From NCBI RefSeq assembly GCF_001612765.1, contig NZ_BDBB01000005.1, forward strand, positions 218,630 through 282,629: a stretch of DNA of 64,000 nt. The letters are read 5' to 3'. This DNA comes from Nocardia arthritidis NBRC 100137. Lineage in GTDB: Bacteria; Actinomycetota; Actinomycetes; Mycobacteriales; Mycobacteriaceae. Position numbers and translations under genes: made by a program. The notes under the pieces are model-generated. The model did not search any database. It saw only the letters and a program-made list of their open reading frames with translations, and had not been told where the DNA came from. Shown here piece after piece: positions 18,411 to 28,668 of the stretch. Every line of letters begins with the position of its first letter. Position 1 is the stretch's first letter.

Positions 18411-18961
18411 GCTTGACCCAGGGAATCGCCCGGTGTGGTGAAGCCCGCCTTACCCAGCAACCGCGCGTCGCGTTCGGCCAGCTCGGCGCGCCGCCGAGCT
18501 TCCCGCAGGCTCTCGTACCACTCCTCGAGCAGCCGGGCCTGCAAGGCGAACATCTCCTTCTCCTCCTCCGGCTCGGCGTGGTCGTAGCCGAGCAGGTGCA
18601 GGACGCCGTGCACGGTGAGCAGGGCGAGTTCGTGATCCAGGGAGTGCCCGGCCTTGCGCGCCTGCCCGGCGGCGAATTCCGGGCACAACACGATGTCGCC
18701 GAGCATGGACGGGCCGGGTTCGGGGCTGTCGGGCCGCCCGCCCGGCTCGAGCTCGTCCATCGGGAAGGACATGACGTCGGTCGGGCCGGGTAGGTCCATC
18801 CAGCGCATGTGCAGATCGGCCATGGTGTCGAGATCGACGAGCACCATCGACAGCTCCGCGGCTGGGTGCACGTCCATCCGGGCGATCACGAACCGCGCGA
18901 CGCTGACCAGCTCTTCTTCGGGTACGTCGATACCCGACTCGTTGGCGATCTCGATGCTCAC
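18407..18961 (-). CDS. ybeY: Endoribonuclease YbeY
   Basis: The 184-residue metallo-RNase acts in 16S rRNA 3'-end processing and ribosome quality control. The zinc motif [11 protein letters not shown] is intact (H-x3-H-x5-H), and DVMSFPMDE is the usual upstream conserved segment. An added C-terminal helix rich in Arg and Glu is typical of actinobacterial versions. GTG 18961 gives [10 protein letters not shown], the conserved start. It sits between phoH and the CBS-domain gene in a coupled operon. Confidence 0.96.
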   Translation of the reverse strand: MSIEIANESGIDVPEEELVSVARFVIARMDVHPAAELSMVLVDLDTMADLHMRWMDLPGPTDVMSFPMDELEPGGRPDSPEPGPSMLGDIVLCPEFAAGQARKAGHSLDHELALLTVHGVLHLLGYDHAEPEEEKEMFALQARLLEEWYESLREARRRAELAERDARLLGKAGFTTPGDSLGQA

Positions 18962-19023
18962 CCGAACAGCCTACGATCCTCGCTGTCGCGTCGGCGGAGC
19001 GGAGCCCCGCCCGGCGAGACGAG

Positions 19024-20133
19024 TTATCGCCGGTCCGACCGGTTCGCCGCGCGGCGCTGCGCCCGATTGCCCGCGTAATGCGGGGCGACCTGCGGGCGCG
19101 TCTGGGCCTCGAAGCGGTCGTAGGCGTCGACGATGTCGGAGACCAGCCGGTGGCGGACCACGTCGCTGCTGGTCAGCTCCGCAAAGTGGATGTCTTCGAT
19201 CTCGGTGAGGATCTCGCTGGCGGCGCGCAGGCCGGACCGAGCGCCGTTCGGCAGATCGACCTGTGTCACGTCACCGGTCACCACGATCTTGGAGCCGAAG
19301 CCGAGGCGGGTGAGGAACATCTTCATCTGCTCGGCGGTGGTGTTCTGCGCCTCGTCGAGGATGATGAACGAATCGTTCAGTGTGCGTCCGCGCATGTAGG
19401 CCAGCGGCGCGACCTCGATGACACCGGCCGCCATCAGCTTCGGAATGGCCTCCGGATCCATCATGTCGTGCAGCGCGTCGTAGAGCGGGCGCAGGTACGG
19501 ATCGATCTTCTCGTTCAGCGTGCCGGGCAGGAAGCCGAGCCGCTCCCCCGCCTCGACCGCCGGGCGGGTGAGGATGATCCGGTTGACCGACTTGGACTGC
19601 AGCGCCTGAACCGCCTTGGCCATGGCCAGATAGGTCTTGCCGGTACCGGCGGGACCGATGCCGAACACGATGGTGTTGGCGTCGATCGCGTCGACGTAGC
19701 GCTTCTGGTTCAGCGTCTTGGGCCGGATGGTCTTGCCACGCCGGGACAGGATGTCCAGGCTGAGCACCTCCGCGGGGGAGTCGCTGGAGCCCTCGGTGAG
19801 CATGGACACGGTGTGCCGAACGGCCTCGGGCGTCACCACGCGGTTGCGGCCCGTGAGCGCGACGAGCTGCTCGATCACCCGCTCGGCGAGCGCGACATCG
19901 GCCGCCTTGCCGGTGAGCGTCACGGAATTGCCGCGGACGTGGATGTCCGCGTCGAGCAGCGTTTCCAGTTCACGAAGGTTCTGGTCGGCCGAACCGAGGA
20001 AGGGGAACACGGATTCGGGAGCGAGTTCGATACTCGAGCGCACGGTGCGCGCTGCGGGACCCGAGCCGTTGTCGCCGGCGCCGATGCCCGCCGCTGGGGT
20101 GGCCGGGTCGCCGATCTCGCCTTGTGTTCTCAA
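19024..20133 (-). CDS. phoH: PhoH family ATPase (PhoH1)
   Basis: The 369-residue protein has an N-terminal KH-like domain ([20 protein letters not shown]), then the PhoH ATPase domain with Walker A GPAGTGKT (about residue 162) and Walker [10 protein letters not shown]. It ends in a basic tail ([14 protein letters not shown]). PhoH proteins are RNA-associated ATPases and commonly precede ybeY. The annotated start is TTG 20133, since no ATG or GTG fits well; a TATAGC box just upstream suggests a very short or absent leader. The start remains the weakest part of this call. Confidence 0.93.
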   Translation of the reverse strand: MRTQGEIGDPATPAAGIGAGDNGSGPAARTVRSSIELAPESVFPFLGSADQNLRELETLLDADIHVRGNSVTLTGKAADVALAERVIEQLVALTGRNRVVTPEAVRHTVSMLTEGSSDSPAEVLSLDILSRRGKTIRPKTLNQKRYVDAIDANTIVFGIGPAGTGKTYLAMAKAVQALQSKSVNRIILTRPAVEAGERLGFLPGTLNEKIDPYLRPLYDALHDMMDPEAIPKLMAAGVIEVAPLAYMRGRTLNDSFIILDEAQNTTAEQMKMFLTRLGFGSKIVVTGDVTQVDLPNGARSGLRAASEILTEIEDIHFAELTSSDVVRHRLVSDIVDAYDRFEAQTRPQVAPHYAGNRAQRRAANRSDRR

Positions 20134-20237
20134 AAGTGGCTATAGCCTGCTTTCCGGTCTCGACTGCTGTATGGAGAGAAGTTTAACGCGCCCCACCGAC
20201 ACCGCCCAGTGAATATGCTGCGGGCACAATCGGGTCC

Positions 20238-21140
20238 TCACGGGATTCCCCCACGTCGCCGCGCCCAATCCTCGGTGAAGTCACGAAAGCGTCGCACCGC
20301 GTCCGGTGGCGTCGCCGCGGCGGACCAGACCAGCCCCACCGCGCGAGCGGCGCCCGCGTCCGCCAGCGGCACCGTGGCCGGGCCGGACAGCGGTCCCGCC
20401 GACAGCGGGTCCTCGTCCGGCAGGATGGCCAGCCCCAACCCCGCCGACACCAGGCCGGCCACGGTGACGAGATCACTCGATTCGAACGCGATCCTCGGAC
20501 GGATATCCGCGGCGGCGCACAGTTCGTCGAAGATGCGCCGCATCCCGAAGCCGTGGTGCATGGTGACGAACTCCGCGTCGGCCACCTCCGCGAGCCGGAC
20601 CTGCCGCCGCCCGGCCAATCGATGTTCCGGCGGCACCGCGAGGACCAGCGGCTGGCGCAGCACGGCGCGCCAGCCGACGCCCGCCACGGCGGGGCGGGGC
20701 GAGACGATGCCCAGATCGGCTTCGCCCGCGAGCACCCGCTCGGTCACCGCTTCGGCCGCGCCCTGCCACAAGGTGATCGTGATCCGGCCGGAAACGCGCC
20801 GGAAACCGCTGATCAGCTGCGGCACCAACGAGCCGCCGAAGGAGTGCTGAAAGGACAGCCGCACCATGCCCCCGGCCGGATTGGACCGATCGGCGAGCGC
20901 CTGTTTCGCTGCGTCGAGTTCCGATTGCGCGCGGCGGGCGTGTTCGTAATAGATCCGCCCGAACTCGTTGAGAGTGATCCGCTTCCCGTGCCGATCGAAC
21001 AGTTCGACACCAACCCTGCGTTCCAATCGGGCCAACATGCGCGACAGAGTCGGCTGCGCGAGGTGCAACCGATCCGCGGCCGCACCCACCCGCTCCAGTT
21101 CGGCGAGTGTCGTGAACCACTCCAGATCCTCACCCAGCAC
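20238..21140 (-). CDS. LysR-family transcriptional regulator
   Basis: The 300-residue regulator has the N-terminal winged helix (LEWFTTLAELERVGAAADRL, LAQPTLSRMLARLERRVG) and a C-terminal periplasmic-binding-like effector domain. It is divergent from an MFS exporter gene across 100 bp, the classic arrangement of a LysR activator and its target. GTG 21140 is the start. The effector is unknown. Confidence 0.93.
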   Translation of the reverse strand: MLGEDLEWFTTLAELERVGAAADRLHLAQPTLSRMLARLERRVGVELFDRHGKRITLNEFGRIYYEHARRAQSELDAAKQALADRSNPAGGMVRLSFQHSFGGSLVPQLISGFRRVSGRITITLWQGAAEAVTERVLAGEADLGIVSPRPAVAGVGWRAVLRQPLVLAVPPEHRLAGRRQVRLAEVADAEFVTMHHGFGMRRIFDELCAAADIRPRIAFESSDLVTVAGLVSAGLGLAILPDEDPLSAGPLSGPATVPLADAGAARAVGLVWSAAATPPDAVRRFRDFTEDWARRRGGIP

Positions 21141-21185
21141 GCCCCAGCCTCCCTATATGCGATCAGCACATGAACTCTGCTCTCA

Positions 21186-21208
21186 TTATTCATTTCCGTT
21201 CTCAATAA
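21186..21208. promoter_or_regulatory. Possible LysR binding site
   Basis: TTATT (21186-21190) and AATAA (21204-21208) form an inverted repeat with 13 bp between, in the AT-rich centre of the LysR/MFS intergenic region. It fits the T-N11-A type of LysR site by symmetry only. Confidence 0.35.
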
Positions 21209-21240
21209 CGGCTGGTGATCCTGAACGAAAGGAGGAAGCC

Positions 21241-22485
21241 ATGACCACGCCTTCGAGCGGGGTGGCACGGGACGCCGCCCACGACCGCAGGATCACCACC
21301 GCGCTGTTCGCGGCCGGCTTGACGACCTTCGCCTCCATGTACAGCGCCCAAGCGCTGCTGCCGAGCCTCTCGGCCGCGTTCGGCGCGCCGCCCGCGCGGG
21401 CGGCGCTGGCGGTCTCGCTCACGACCGGATTCCTCGCGCTGGCGATCATCCCGGTGAGCGCACTCTCGTCGCGGATCGGCCGGACCAGGGTGATGGCCGG
21501 TTCCGCCGTCGCGGCGGCGGTGATCGGTCTGCTGCTACCGCTGAGCCCCACACTGGATGTGCTGCTCGCCGGACGCGCGCTGCAGGGCGTCGCGCTGGCC
21601 GGTGTGCCCGCGGTGGCGATGGCCTATCTCGCCGAGGAGATCAACGGGGACGGGTTGGGCGCCGCGATGGGCATCTATGTGGCGGGCACCACGATCGGTG
21701 GGCTGGCCGGGCGGCTGATTCCGGCGTTCACCTCGGACCTCGCGTCCTGGCGGTGGGCGCTGGCAGTGGCCTCCCTCGCCGCCGCGGCCTGCACCGTGTG
21801 GTTCGTCCGGTGGCTGCCGCCCTCTCGCGGCTTCGTCCAGCGGCCCGCCGGTATCCGCACGGTGCTCGGTGACCTGGGCAGCCAGTTGCGCCATCGCGGG
21901 CTGCTCGCGCTGTTCGGGCTGGCATTCGTGCTGATGGGCGGGTTCGTCTCGATGTACAACTATCTCGGCTACCGGCTGGCCAGGGCACCGTTCAGCTTGC
22001 CGGAAGCGCTGGCAGGGCTGGTGTTCGTGCTGTATCTGGCCGGAACGGCGGCCTCGGCGGCGTCCGGACGGCTGACCGATCGGATCGGCAGGCAGTGGGT
22101 GCTCACGATCTCACTGGTGGCGATGACAATCGGGCTCGTCCTCACGATTCCCGATCACCTCGGTACCGTGATACTCGGTGTATTGCTCTACACCGCAGGG
22201 TTTTTCGGTGCGCACACCGCGGCGAGCGCATGGGTGGGCGCGATGGCCGAAGGCAATCGGGGCGCGGCGTCGTCGCTGTACCTGTTCGCCTACTACCTCG
22301 GTAGCGCGCTCATCGGCGGCGCGGCGGGCATCGCCTACGCCCGCGCCGGGTGGCTCGGCCTGGCCTGCGGCATCGGCTTCCTGATGGTCGTCGCGGCGTT
22401 ACTGCTGGGCGTATCGCATCGAGCGCAGCGCGAGGCGGCGACGCGCGCCGCTCCCGCCTTGGAAGCGGCACCTGGCCGGGTCTGA
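21241..22485 (+). CDS. MFS transporter, drug-efflux type (DHA1)
   Basis: The 414-residue transporter has about 12 membrane helices. It shows the MFS loop motif SSRIGRTRVMAGSAV between helices 2 and 3 and a second copy, SGRLTDRIGRQWVLT, in the second half. It resembles YnfM/arabinose-efflux-type permeases that export drugs or metabolites. ATG 21241 has an excellent AAAGGAGGAAGCC. The frame is open upstream to 20968 but that part overlaps the LysR gene and is not coding. Likely regulated by the divergent LysR. Confidence 0.9.
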   Translation: MTTPSSGVARDAAHDRRITTALFAAGLTTFASMYSAQALLPSLSAAFGAPPARAALAVSLTTGFLALAIIPVSALSSRIGRTRVMAGSAVAAAVIGLLLPLSPTLDVLLAGRALQGVALAGVPAVAMAYLAEEINGDGLGAAMGIYVAGTTIGGLAGRLIPAFTSDLASWRWALAVASLAAAACTVWFVRWLPPSRGFVQRPAGIRTVLGDLGSQLRHRGLLALFGLAFVLMGGFVSMYNYLGYRLARAPFSLPEALAGLVFVLYLAGTAASAASGRLTDRIGRQWVLTISLVAMTIGLVLTIPDHLGTVILGVLLYTAGFFGAHTAASAWVGAMAEGNRGAASSLYLFAYYLGSALIGGAAGIAYARAGWLGLACGIGFLMVVAALLLGVSHRAQREAATRAAPALEAAPGRV

Positions 22486-22525
22486 CCGAGCACCGCACCG
22501 ATTGTCGCGCCACACGGGGGAATCG

Positions 22526-23266
22526 TCACCAGCGCGGAGTCAGCGCGCCGAGAGCGCCGAGGGCGACCGCCGCCGCGGTGGAGGTCCGCAGCACCGTGGG
22601 ACCCAGCAAGGTCACGTCCGCACCCGCTTCGGTCAAGGCGGTGAGTTCCGCGTCGTCCAGCCCGCCTTCCGGGCCAACCACGAGGACGACTTCGCGGGCG
22701 TCGGCGAAGGGCAATGCGGTGAAGCGGGCGGTACCGGATTCGTGCAGCGCCGCGACGATCGCGCCGTCGGCCTTGGCCTTCCGGACCAGCCCCAGCAGCT
22801 CTTTTGTGCGGTGCAGGCCGGCGACTTCCGGGATGTAGGCGCGGCGAGACTGCCGGGCGGCCGAACGCGCCGCGGCCCGCCACTTGTCGACCCCTTTGGC
22901 GGCCTTGCCCTCCCAGTTCGCGACGCAGCGCGCGGCCTGCCAGGGAACGACGAAGTCGGCGCCCGCCTCGGTCATCAGCTCGACCGCCAACTCCGAACGG
23001 TCGGATTTCGGCAGCGCCTGCACGACGGTCACCGGCGGGGTCGGCGGGGTCGCCAGCCTCCGGTCGCGCACCGCCAGCTCGAGCCGGTCACGGTGCGCGG
23101 CGACGACCTCCGATTCGGCGAGTACGCCGCGCCCATCGGAAAGGGTGATCGGCTCGCCGACCCGGATACGGCGCACCGTGGCGGCGTGCCTGCCCTCCGG
23201 CCCGTCGAGCACCGCGACCGCACCCGGCTCCGGCACCTCGTCGAGGTAGAAGACCGTCGCGGCCAC
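22526..23266 (-). CDS. rsmE: 16S rRNA m3U1498 methyltransferase RsmE
   Basis: The 246-residue SPOUT methyltransferase carries the conserved [19 protein letters not shown], the Arg-rich segment [32 protein letters not shown] and the trefoil-knot end [17 protein letters not shown]. It modifies U1498 of 16S rRNA. GTG 23266 follows the dnaJ2 stop with no gap, so hrcA-dnaJ2-rsmE form one unit, the same as mycobacterial Rv2374c-Rv2372c. Confidence 0.95.
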   Translation of the reverse strand: MAATVFYLDEVPEPGAVAVLDGPEGRHAATVRRIRVGEPITLSDGRGVLAESEVVAAHRDRLELAVRDRRLATPPTPPVTVVQALPKSDRSELAVELMTEAGADFVVPWQAARCVANWEGKAAKGVDKWRAAARSAARQSRRAYIPEVAGLHRTKELLGLVRKAKADGAIVAALHESGTARFTALPFADAREVVLVVGPEGGLDDAELTALTEAGADVTLLGPTVLRTSTAAAVALGALGALTPRW

Positions 23267-24418
23267 CTAGCGCCCGCTGAACGAGGCGCGCAGCCGCGCG
23301 AACAGGCCGCTGTTGTGCTCGGACTGCGCCGACATCACCTCGGCGCGTTCGCGCTCCCGCATTCCCTTGTACTTGCGCAGCAGTTCGGTCTGCTTGCTGT
23401 CCAGCTTGGCCGGGATCACGATGTCCAAGTGCGCGAGCAGGTCGCCGCGCGCGCCGGAGCGCAGCCGCGGCATGCCGTGCCCGCGCAGCACCGAGATCTC
23501 GCCGGGCTGGGTGCCCGCCGGAATGGTCAGCTCGGTGGGACCGTCGAGGATGGTGTCGATCACGACGGTGGTGCCCAGCGCCGCGTCGACCATCGGCACC
23601 CGGATGGTGCAGTGCAGATCGTCGCCGTCCCGGACGAAGACGTCGTGCGGCTGCTCCACGATCTCGACATACAGGTCACCGGCGTGACCGCCGCCCGGGC
23701 CCACCTCGCCCTGCGCGGCCAGCCGCACCCGCATGCCGTTCGCGACGCCGGCGGGAATAGGGGCGGCGATCTCGCGGCGCGCCCGCACCCTGCCGTCGCC
23801 ACCGCACTTGTGGCACGGGTCGGGGATGGTCTCGCCCGCGCCGCGGCAGGTGGGGCACGGGCGCGAGGTCAGCACCTGGCCGAGGAAGGACCGTTGCACG
23901 GACTGGACTTCGCCCGCGCCGCCGCAGGTTTCGCAGCGCACCGGCTTGGAGTTGCCGTTGGTGCCGGAGCCCTGGCAGATGTCGCACAGGATCGCGGTGT
24001 CCACGGTGAGGTGCTTGGTCACGCCGACCGCGCACTCGGCCAGGCTGAGCCGGGTGCGGATCAGCGAGTCGGCGCCGGGCTGGACGCGGCCGCGCGGCTT
24101 GCGCGCACCGGCCGATCCGCTCATGCCGCCGAAGAACGCCTCGAACACGTCGCCGAGTCCGCCGAAGCCCGCGCCGTTGAATCCGGCCCCGCCGCCGCCG
24201 GATTCCAGCGGGTCGCCGCCCATGTCGACGATGCGCCGCTTCTCCGGGTCCGACAGCACCTCGTAGGCGGTCGACACTTCCTTGAACCTGGCCTGCGCCG
24301 CCTCGTCGGGGTTGACGTCGGGGTGGAGCTCACGCGCCAGCTTGCGGTAGGCCCGCTTGATCTCCTGATCGGTCGCGTTCTTCGCGACGCCGAGCAGTCC
24401 GTAGTAGTCCCGTGCCAC
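23267..24418 (-). CDS. dnaJ2: Chaperone DnaJ2
   Basis: The 383-residue co-chaperone has a J domain with HPD (about residues 32-34), a Gly/Phe-rich linker, and four CxxCxGxG zinc repeats ([32 protein letters not shown]). The C-terminal substrate domains follow. It stimulates DnaK ATPase activity. GTG 24418 starts the [16 protein letters not shown] sequence. It lies 152 bp after hrcA. No obvious CIRCE or HAIR element was found in that gap. Confidence 0.97.
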   Translation of the reverse strand: MARDYYGLLGVAKNATDQEIKRAYRKLARELHPDVNPDEAAQARFKEVSTAYEVLSDPEKRRIVDMGGDPLESGGGGAGFNGAGFGGLGDVFEAFFGGMSGSAGARKPRGRVQPGADSLIRTRLSLAECAVGVTKHLTVDTAILCDICQGSGTNGNSKPVRCETCGGAGEVQSVQRSFLGQVLTSRPCPTCRGAGETIPDPCHKCGGDGRVRARREIAAPIPAGVANGMRVRLAAQGEVGPGGGHAGDLYVEIVEQPHDVFVRDGDDLHCTIRVPMVDAALGTTVVIDTILDGPTELTIPAGTQPGEISVLRGHGMPRLRSGARGDLLAHLDIVIPAKLDSKQTELLRKYKGMRERERAEVMSAQSEHNSGLFARLRASFSGR

Positions 24419-24570
24419 TTGAGTTCTCTAGTCCTTGGTCGTTCTCGACGGTGCCCGCCGGTGCCCGCGCCGCGTTCGAAGCGCGCCGGCAACAGCATTA
24501 GTCTTGTGCACTCAACTTTATCCGGCCGAAAGTTCGAGCGTAGCAGTGGCGTCTCCCCGCGCTGGTCAGG

Positions 24571-25602
24571 TCAGCGCTCGGCGAGGACCTCGCCGATGTA
24601 TCGGGCGACGGCCGCCACCGATGCGATCGTGCCCGGGTAGTCCATCCTGGTCGGGCCGAGCACTCCCATTCCACCGAGCACCGCTCCCGCCGCGCCGTAG
24701 CCGGTGGACACCACCGACGTGCCGCGCATCTGCTCTACCTGCGTCTCCTCGCCGATCCGCACCGTGACCGTCCCCGGCTGCTGGGCCGCGGCGAGCAGCT
24801 TGAGCACGATGACCTGTTCCTCCAGCGCCTCCAGGACCGCGCGCAGCGAGCCGGGGAAACCGAAGTCGGCGGCGTTGCGGGTGAGGTTGGCGGTGCCGCC
24901 GAGCACCAATCGCTCCTCGGGGTGCTCCACCAGGGTCTCCACCAGCACCGTGGACACCCGCACCAGCACGTCGCGCAGCCGCACCGGCGCGTGTTCGGGT
25001 AGCTCGGCGACCGCCGCCGAGGCCGAGGCCAGGCGTTTGCCGTCCATCGCGCCGCCGAGCATGCCGCGCAGCGCGGCCAGGTCCTCGTCATCGATCAGCG
25101 CGCCGAGTTCCACCAGACGCTGATCGACCCGGCCGGTGTCGGTGATCACCACCAGCAGCAGGCGCGCGGGATTGAGCGCGACCACCTCGATGTGGCGGAC
25201 CGTGGACGCCGAGACCGTCGGGTACTGCACAACGGCGACCTGCCTGGTCAGCTGGGCCAGCAAACGGACGCCCCGGCGCAGCACGTCGTCGAGATCGACA
25301 CCGGACTCCAGGAACTCCATGATCGCCCTGCGCTCCGCCGCCGACAGCGGCTTCACTTCGGAGATCCGATCGACGAACTGCCGATAGCCCTTGTCCGTGG
25401 GTATGCGCCCGGAACTGGTGTGCGGCTGGGTGATGTAGCCCTCGGCCTCGAGCACAGCCATGTCGTTGCGCACCGTCGCGCTGGAAACACCCAGGTTGTG
25501 CCGCTCGACCAGCGTTTTCGACCCGATCGGTTCCTTGGTCGCGACATAGTCCGCGACGATCGCGCGCAGGACCTCGAAGCGCCGATCCTCGGTGCTCGAC
25601 AT
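24571..25602 (-). CDS. hrcA: Heat-inducible transcription repressor HrcA
   Basis: The 343-residue repressor controls groE-type heat-shock genes. The N-terminal winged helix is clear: [40 protein letters not shown] and [20 protein letters not shown]. The GAF-like and inserted domains follow. ATG 25602 is chosen because GAGGAGGTGG lies 8-9 nt upstream; a GTG three codons earlier is less well placed. First gene of the hrcA-dnaJ2-rsmE unit. Confidence 0.96.
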   Translation of the reverse strand: MSSTEDRRFEVLRAIVADYVATKEPIGSKTLVERHNLGVSSATVRNDMAVLEAEGYITQPHTSSGRIPTDKGYRQFVDRISEVKPLSAAERRAIMEFLESGVDLDDVLRRGVRLLAQLTRQVAVVQYPTVSASTVRHIEVVALNPARLLLVVITDTGRVDQRLVELGALIDDEDLAALRGMLGGAMDGKRLASASAAVAELPEHAPVRLRDVLVRVSTVLVETLVEHPEERLVLGGTANLTRNAADFGFPGSLRAVLEALEEQVIVLKLLAAAQQPGTVTVRIGEETQVEQMRGTSVVSTGYGAAGAVLGGMGVLGPTRMDYPGTIASVAAVARYIGEVLAER

Positions 25603-25752
25603 CGGCCCCACCTCCTCGCTGTTCGTCTCCGATCACGCCGTACCCGGCGCCGGCGCACCGCGGCCACCACACATCGCGGGCGAATCACGGTTCGTCCGTT
25701 CCGTCAGTCTAATTGTCGGTACCCGGAGCGCTCGCCCGCAACGCCTCCTATG

Positions 25753-26300
25753 TCAGCGGGAAACGGCGCGGTCGATCAGCGCGGCCACGGCGTCGGGCCG
25801 GGAGACGAGCGAGGCATGGGAGGCGTCGATCTCACTGGTTCGCGCTCCCATCCGCTGAGCCATGAAGCGCTGCGAGGACGGCGGGATGACCCGGTCCGCC
25901 GCCGAGACCAGATACCAGCTCGGGGTGCCCGACCAGGAAGGCGGCCCGGAGGGCTCGAGGTCGGCCTTCACCGCGATGGAGTGCTGGTGGGCGATCATGC
26001 CGGCCGCGGTCGCCGGAGCGACGTCCTGGGCGAAGACGTCGTTGAAGCTGTCGGGCGCGACATAACCGTCCACATTCTTCCCGGCGACACCCGTGGCGTC
26101 GTCTCCGGCGTGACGACGCGATAGCCGCGCTCGCGCAGCACGGCGGCGACGCCGTTCCAGCTGGTGGTGTCAGCGAAGGCGCCGTGCACGAGCACGATGG
26201 TGGGCAGCGGCTGCGCCTGCGCGGGCCCCGCCGACGCCGCGGCGGCGAGCGCGAGGGCGAGCACGGCCACGGCCCGGCGCAGGCAATGTTTGCTCGTCAT
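25753..26300 (-). pseudogene. Exported alpha/beta hydrolase, broken by an internal deletion and frameshift
   Basis: From ATG 26300 the frame gives a signal peptide (CLRRAVAVLALALAAAASAG, then AQAQP) and the start of a hydrolase: PTIVLVHGAFADTTSWNGVA and RERGYRVVTPE. Near 26100 the frame changes. In another frame the C-terminal half continues to 25753: DGYVAPDSFNDVFAQDV, IPPSSQRFMAQRMG and SHASLVSRPDAVAALI. The middle of the fold, including the GxSxG nucleophile elbow, is absent, roughly 90 residues by comparison with recalled family members. This is therefore a dead gene created by an out-of-frame deletion. It lies 14 bp downstream of the intact hydrolase at 26315. Confidence 0.85.
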
Positions 26301-26314
26301 CGGTTCTGCGCTCC

Positions 26315-27136
26315 TCACTGCTTCAGGAAGTCCAGCAGATCGGCGTCGAACGCTTTCTCATAGTCACCACACAGGCCGTGCGGGGCGCCCGGATACACCT
26401 TCAACTGGGCTCGGGGCAGCAATTTCGCCGTCTTGGCGCCCGCGGCGGCGAACGGCACGATCTGGTCGTCGTCGCCGTGCGCCACCAGCACCGGGATGTC
26501 GATGCTCGGCAGCTCGGCGGTGAAATCGGTCTCGGAGAACGCCTTCACGCAGTCCAACGCGCCCTTGAGTCCGACCTGCATGCCCATCAGCCAGAAGTGG
26601 TCGCGCAGCCCTTGCGAGACTTTCGATTCCGCGCGGTTGGCGCCGTAGAACGGGACCGACAGGTCCTTCCAGAACTGCGATCGATCGGCGGCCACACCGG
26701 CGCGGATGTCATCGAACGCCGCGATCGGCGTCCCTTCCGGATTGCCGCCGGTCCGCAGCATCAACGGCGGAACGGCACCGAGCAGCACGGCCTTGGCGAC
26801 GCGCGAGGTGCCGTGCCTGGAGAGGTACCTGGTCACCTCCCCGCCGCCGGTCGAGTGCCCGACCAGAGTCACGTCCCTGACGTCCAACTCGTTGAGCACC
26901 GCGGCGAGGTCGTCGGCGTAGTGGTCCATGTCGTGCCCGTCCCACACGTCGCTGGAGCGGCCGTGCGCGCGCCGGTCGTGCGCGATGGCGCGATAGCCGT
27001 TGCTCGCCACCAGATTCATCTGGTTGTCCCAGGCATCCCCGTTCAGCGGCCAGCCGTGGCTGAACACCACGGGACGCCCCGCGCCCCAGTCCTTGTAGTA
27101 GATCTCGACGCCATCGGGGGTGGTGATCGTCGGCAT
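26315..27136 (-). CDS. Alpha/beta hydrolase, non-heme chloroperoxidase type
   Basis: The 273-residue enzyme has the oxyanion loop VVFSHGWPLNGDAWDNQM, nucleophile elbow GHSTGGGE (Ser near residue 95), the acid in VLVAHGDDDQIVPF and the catalytic His in PGAPHGLCGDYE. This set and length are typical of cofactor-free haloperoxidases/arylesterases. ATG 27136 begins PTITTPDGVEIYYKDWG. It is divergent from an AraC regulator 240 bp away, which may control it and the broken hydrolase downstream. Confidence 0.92.
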   Translation of the reverse strand: MPTITTPDGVEIYYKDWGAGRPVVFSHGWPLNGDAWDNQMNLVASNGYRAIAHDRRAHGRSSDVWDGHDMDHYADDLAAVLNELDVRDVTLVGHSTGGGEVTRYLSRHGTSRVAKAVLLGAVPPLMLRTGGNPEGTPIAAFDDIRAGVAADRSQFWKDLSVPFYGANRAESKVSQGLRDHFWLMGMQVGLKGALDCVKAFSETDFTAELPSIDIPVLVAHGDDDQIVPFAAAGAKTAKLLPRAQLKVYPGAPHGLCGDYEKAFDADLLDFLKQ

Positions 27137-27376
27137 GGCAGTTCCCTTCGATCTGGCTGGATGGTCGGATTACGCGTCACCGGACTTGCGGCCGCACCGG
27201 CGCGGCTCCTGGGCCGAAGCGGACTCGGACTCGGTCGATCGCCGTTCGACAGCGTATGACGGGCGACTGCCGGAAAAACGACTGTCCGTGCACGATCTTC
27301 GGCTCAGAATGCACGGGCGGATCGGGGGCGCCGTGCGAGGATTGCCGAATCTGTCTCATTTGCGACGGAGGCTGTG

Positions 27377-28342
27377 ATGACGGTCGTGTTCGATTCGGAC
27401 ACCATCGCGCCGCACGAGCGAATGGCCGCAGTGGCCGCGGCGCTGCAGGAGGCATCGGTCCCGTCCCATGTGGTGCTGGACGGGCCGGAAGAGCGTGTCC
27501 ACGCCACGGTCGACGCCTGGCGGTTCGGCGAGGCGAGCATGTTCCGCGCCCGTACCTCGGCCGTCCAGCTGGTCCGGACGCCGAAGCAGGTTCGGACCTC
27601 ACCCGCGCCGGTGCTGGCGGTCGCGGTGCAGCAGGCGGGGGAGGGTCGATACGACCAAGGTGACATCCGGCGCGTGGTGCGACCGGGCGATCTGCACGTC
27701 ATGGACCTGAACGCGCCCTATGATTTCGGCTGGCGCGGTGAGGGGGCCTCGACCTGTCTGCACGTGCCGCTGGATCGACTCGGCCTGCCCGCCGAGCTGA
27801 TCAGTCAGGCCGCGGCCAGGGTGCAGGACAGCCCGCACTACCGGCTGGTGGCCAACCACATCGTCCAGCTGACCGCCGACGCCGACGCGCTCAGCGCCGA
27901 CCCGGCGGCCGCGCTGTCCGGCTGCGCCAGCATCGAGTTGATCCGGGGCCTGCTGTTGTCGGCGGGCGGAGACGACGGCAACGGGGCCGTCGTCCCGACC
28001 GACATCCTGCTGTCCCGCATTCGCGCCCATGTCCGGCGCAACCTGGCCGATCCCGACCTCGGCGCGCAACAGATCGCCAAGGCGCACAACATGTCGGTAC
28101 GGCAGCTGTACAAGATCTGCGCGAACGCGGGGTACAGCCTGGAGCAGTGGATCATCAGCCAGCGGCTGGAGCAGGTGCGCGGCGATCTGGCGCGACCGGA
28201 TCAGAAGCACCGGACGATCGCGATGATCGCGCGACGCCGGGGCTTTCGCGATCCGAGCCATTTCGCACGGCGTTTTCGCGCCGCCTACGGACGCTCGCCT
28301 CGGGAATGGCGCAGGATCGCGCTCGCCACGGACGAGCCGTAG
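27377..28342 (+). CDS. AraC-family transcriptional regulator
   Basis: The 321-residue regulator has an N-terminal cupin-like ligand domain (RRVVRPGDLHVMDLNAPYDF) and a C-terminal pair of HTH motifs (ADPDLGAQQIAKAHNMSVRQ, then RTIAMIARRRGFRDPSHFAR and RAAYGRSPREWR). It looks like the AraC-binding-like subclass (NphR/FeaR type). ATG 27377 is favoured over GTG 27374 because GGAGG lies at 27366-27370. The divergent haloperoxidase-type hydrolase is the probable target. Confidence 0.92.
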   Translation: MTVVFDSDTIAPHERMAAVAAALQEASVPSHVVLDGPEERVHATVDAWRFGEASMFRARTSAVQLVRTPKQVRTSPAPVLAVAVQQAGEGRYDQGDIRRVVRPGDLHVMDLNAPYDFGWRGEGASTCLHVPLDRLGLPAELISQAAARVQDSPHYRLVANHIVQLTADADALSADPAAALSGCASIELIRGLLLSAGGDDGNGAVVPTDILLSRIRAHVRRNLADPDLGAQQIAKAHNMSVRQLYKICANAGYSLEQWIISQRLEQVRGDLARPDQKHRTIAMIARRRGFRDPSHFARRFRAAYGRSPREWRRIALATDEP

Positions 28343-28345
28343 CGG

Positions 28346-28561
28346 TCAGCCGCGGTCGGCGATTCTCGCCTGTTTGCCCGCGAGGGCGTCGAGGCCGAGC
28401 ATCGCCAGCAGCGATTCGCAGTCGGTGGCGTTCTGCGCGTAGCTGGCGACGGTGCGCGCGGCGACGGCGCACTGGCGCGCATTTTCCGCTTTCTCCGCCG
28501 CTCGCGCTTCCGCGAATTCGCCCGGTTCATGGATAAGGGTGATGTGCCGTGCCGACGCCAT
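28346..28561 (-). CDS. Small conserved cytosolic protein
   Basis: The 71-residue protein begins MASARHITLIHEPGEFAEAR and is mostly helical, with two Cys residues (in ARQCAVAA and ATDCESLL). ATG 28561 has AAGGAGACTT upstream, a strong site. No domain is recognised. It lies 107 bp downstream of hemW on the same strand and ends 3 bp from the AraC gene, which converges on it. Confidence 0.65.
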   Translation of the reverse strand: MASARHITLIHEPGEFAEARAAEKAENARQCAVAARTVASYAQNATDCESLLAMLGLDALAGKQARIADRG

Positions 28562-28668
28562 AAGTCTCCTTGGGGGTTGGTCGCAGACTACGCGGCCGGT
28601 CGGCGCCGCGTTACCGCAATGAGACAAAAGTTCGTCGTCTCGATGAATTCGTGATCTTCCACCGCGGG

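Noticed and set aside
24419..24570. Possible CIRCE or HAIR heat-shock element upstream of dnaJ2
   Set aside because: A TTGAGTGCAC segment resembles half of such sites, but no matching second half at the right spacing was found.
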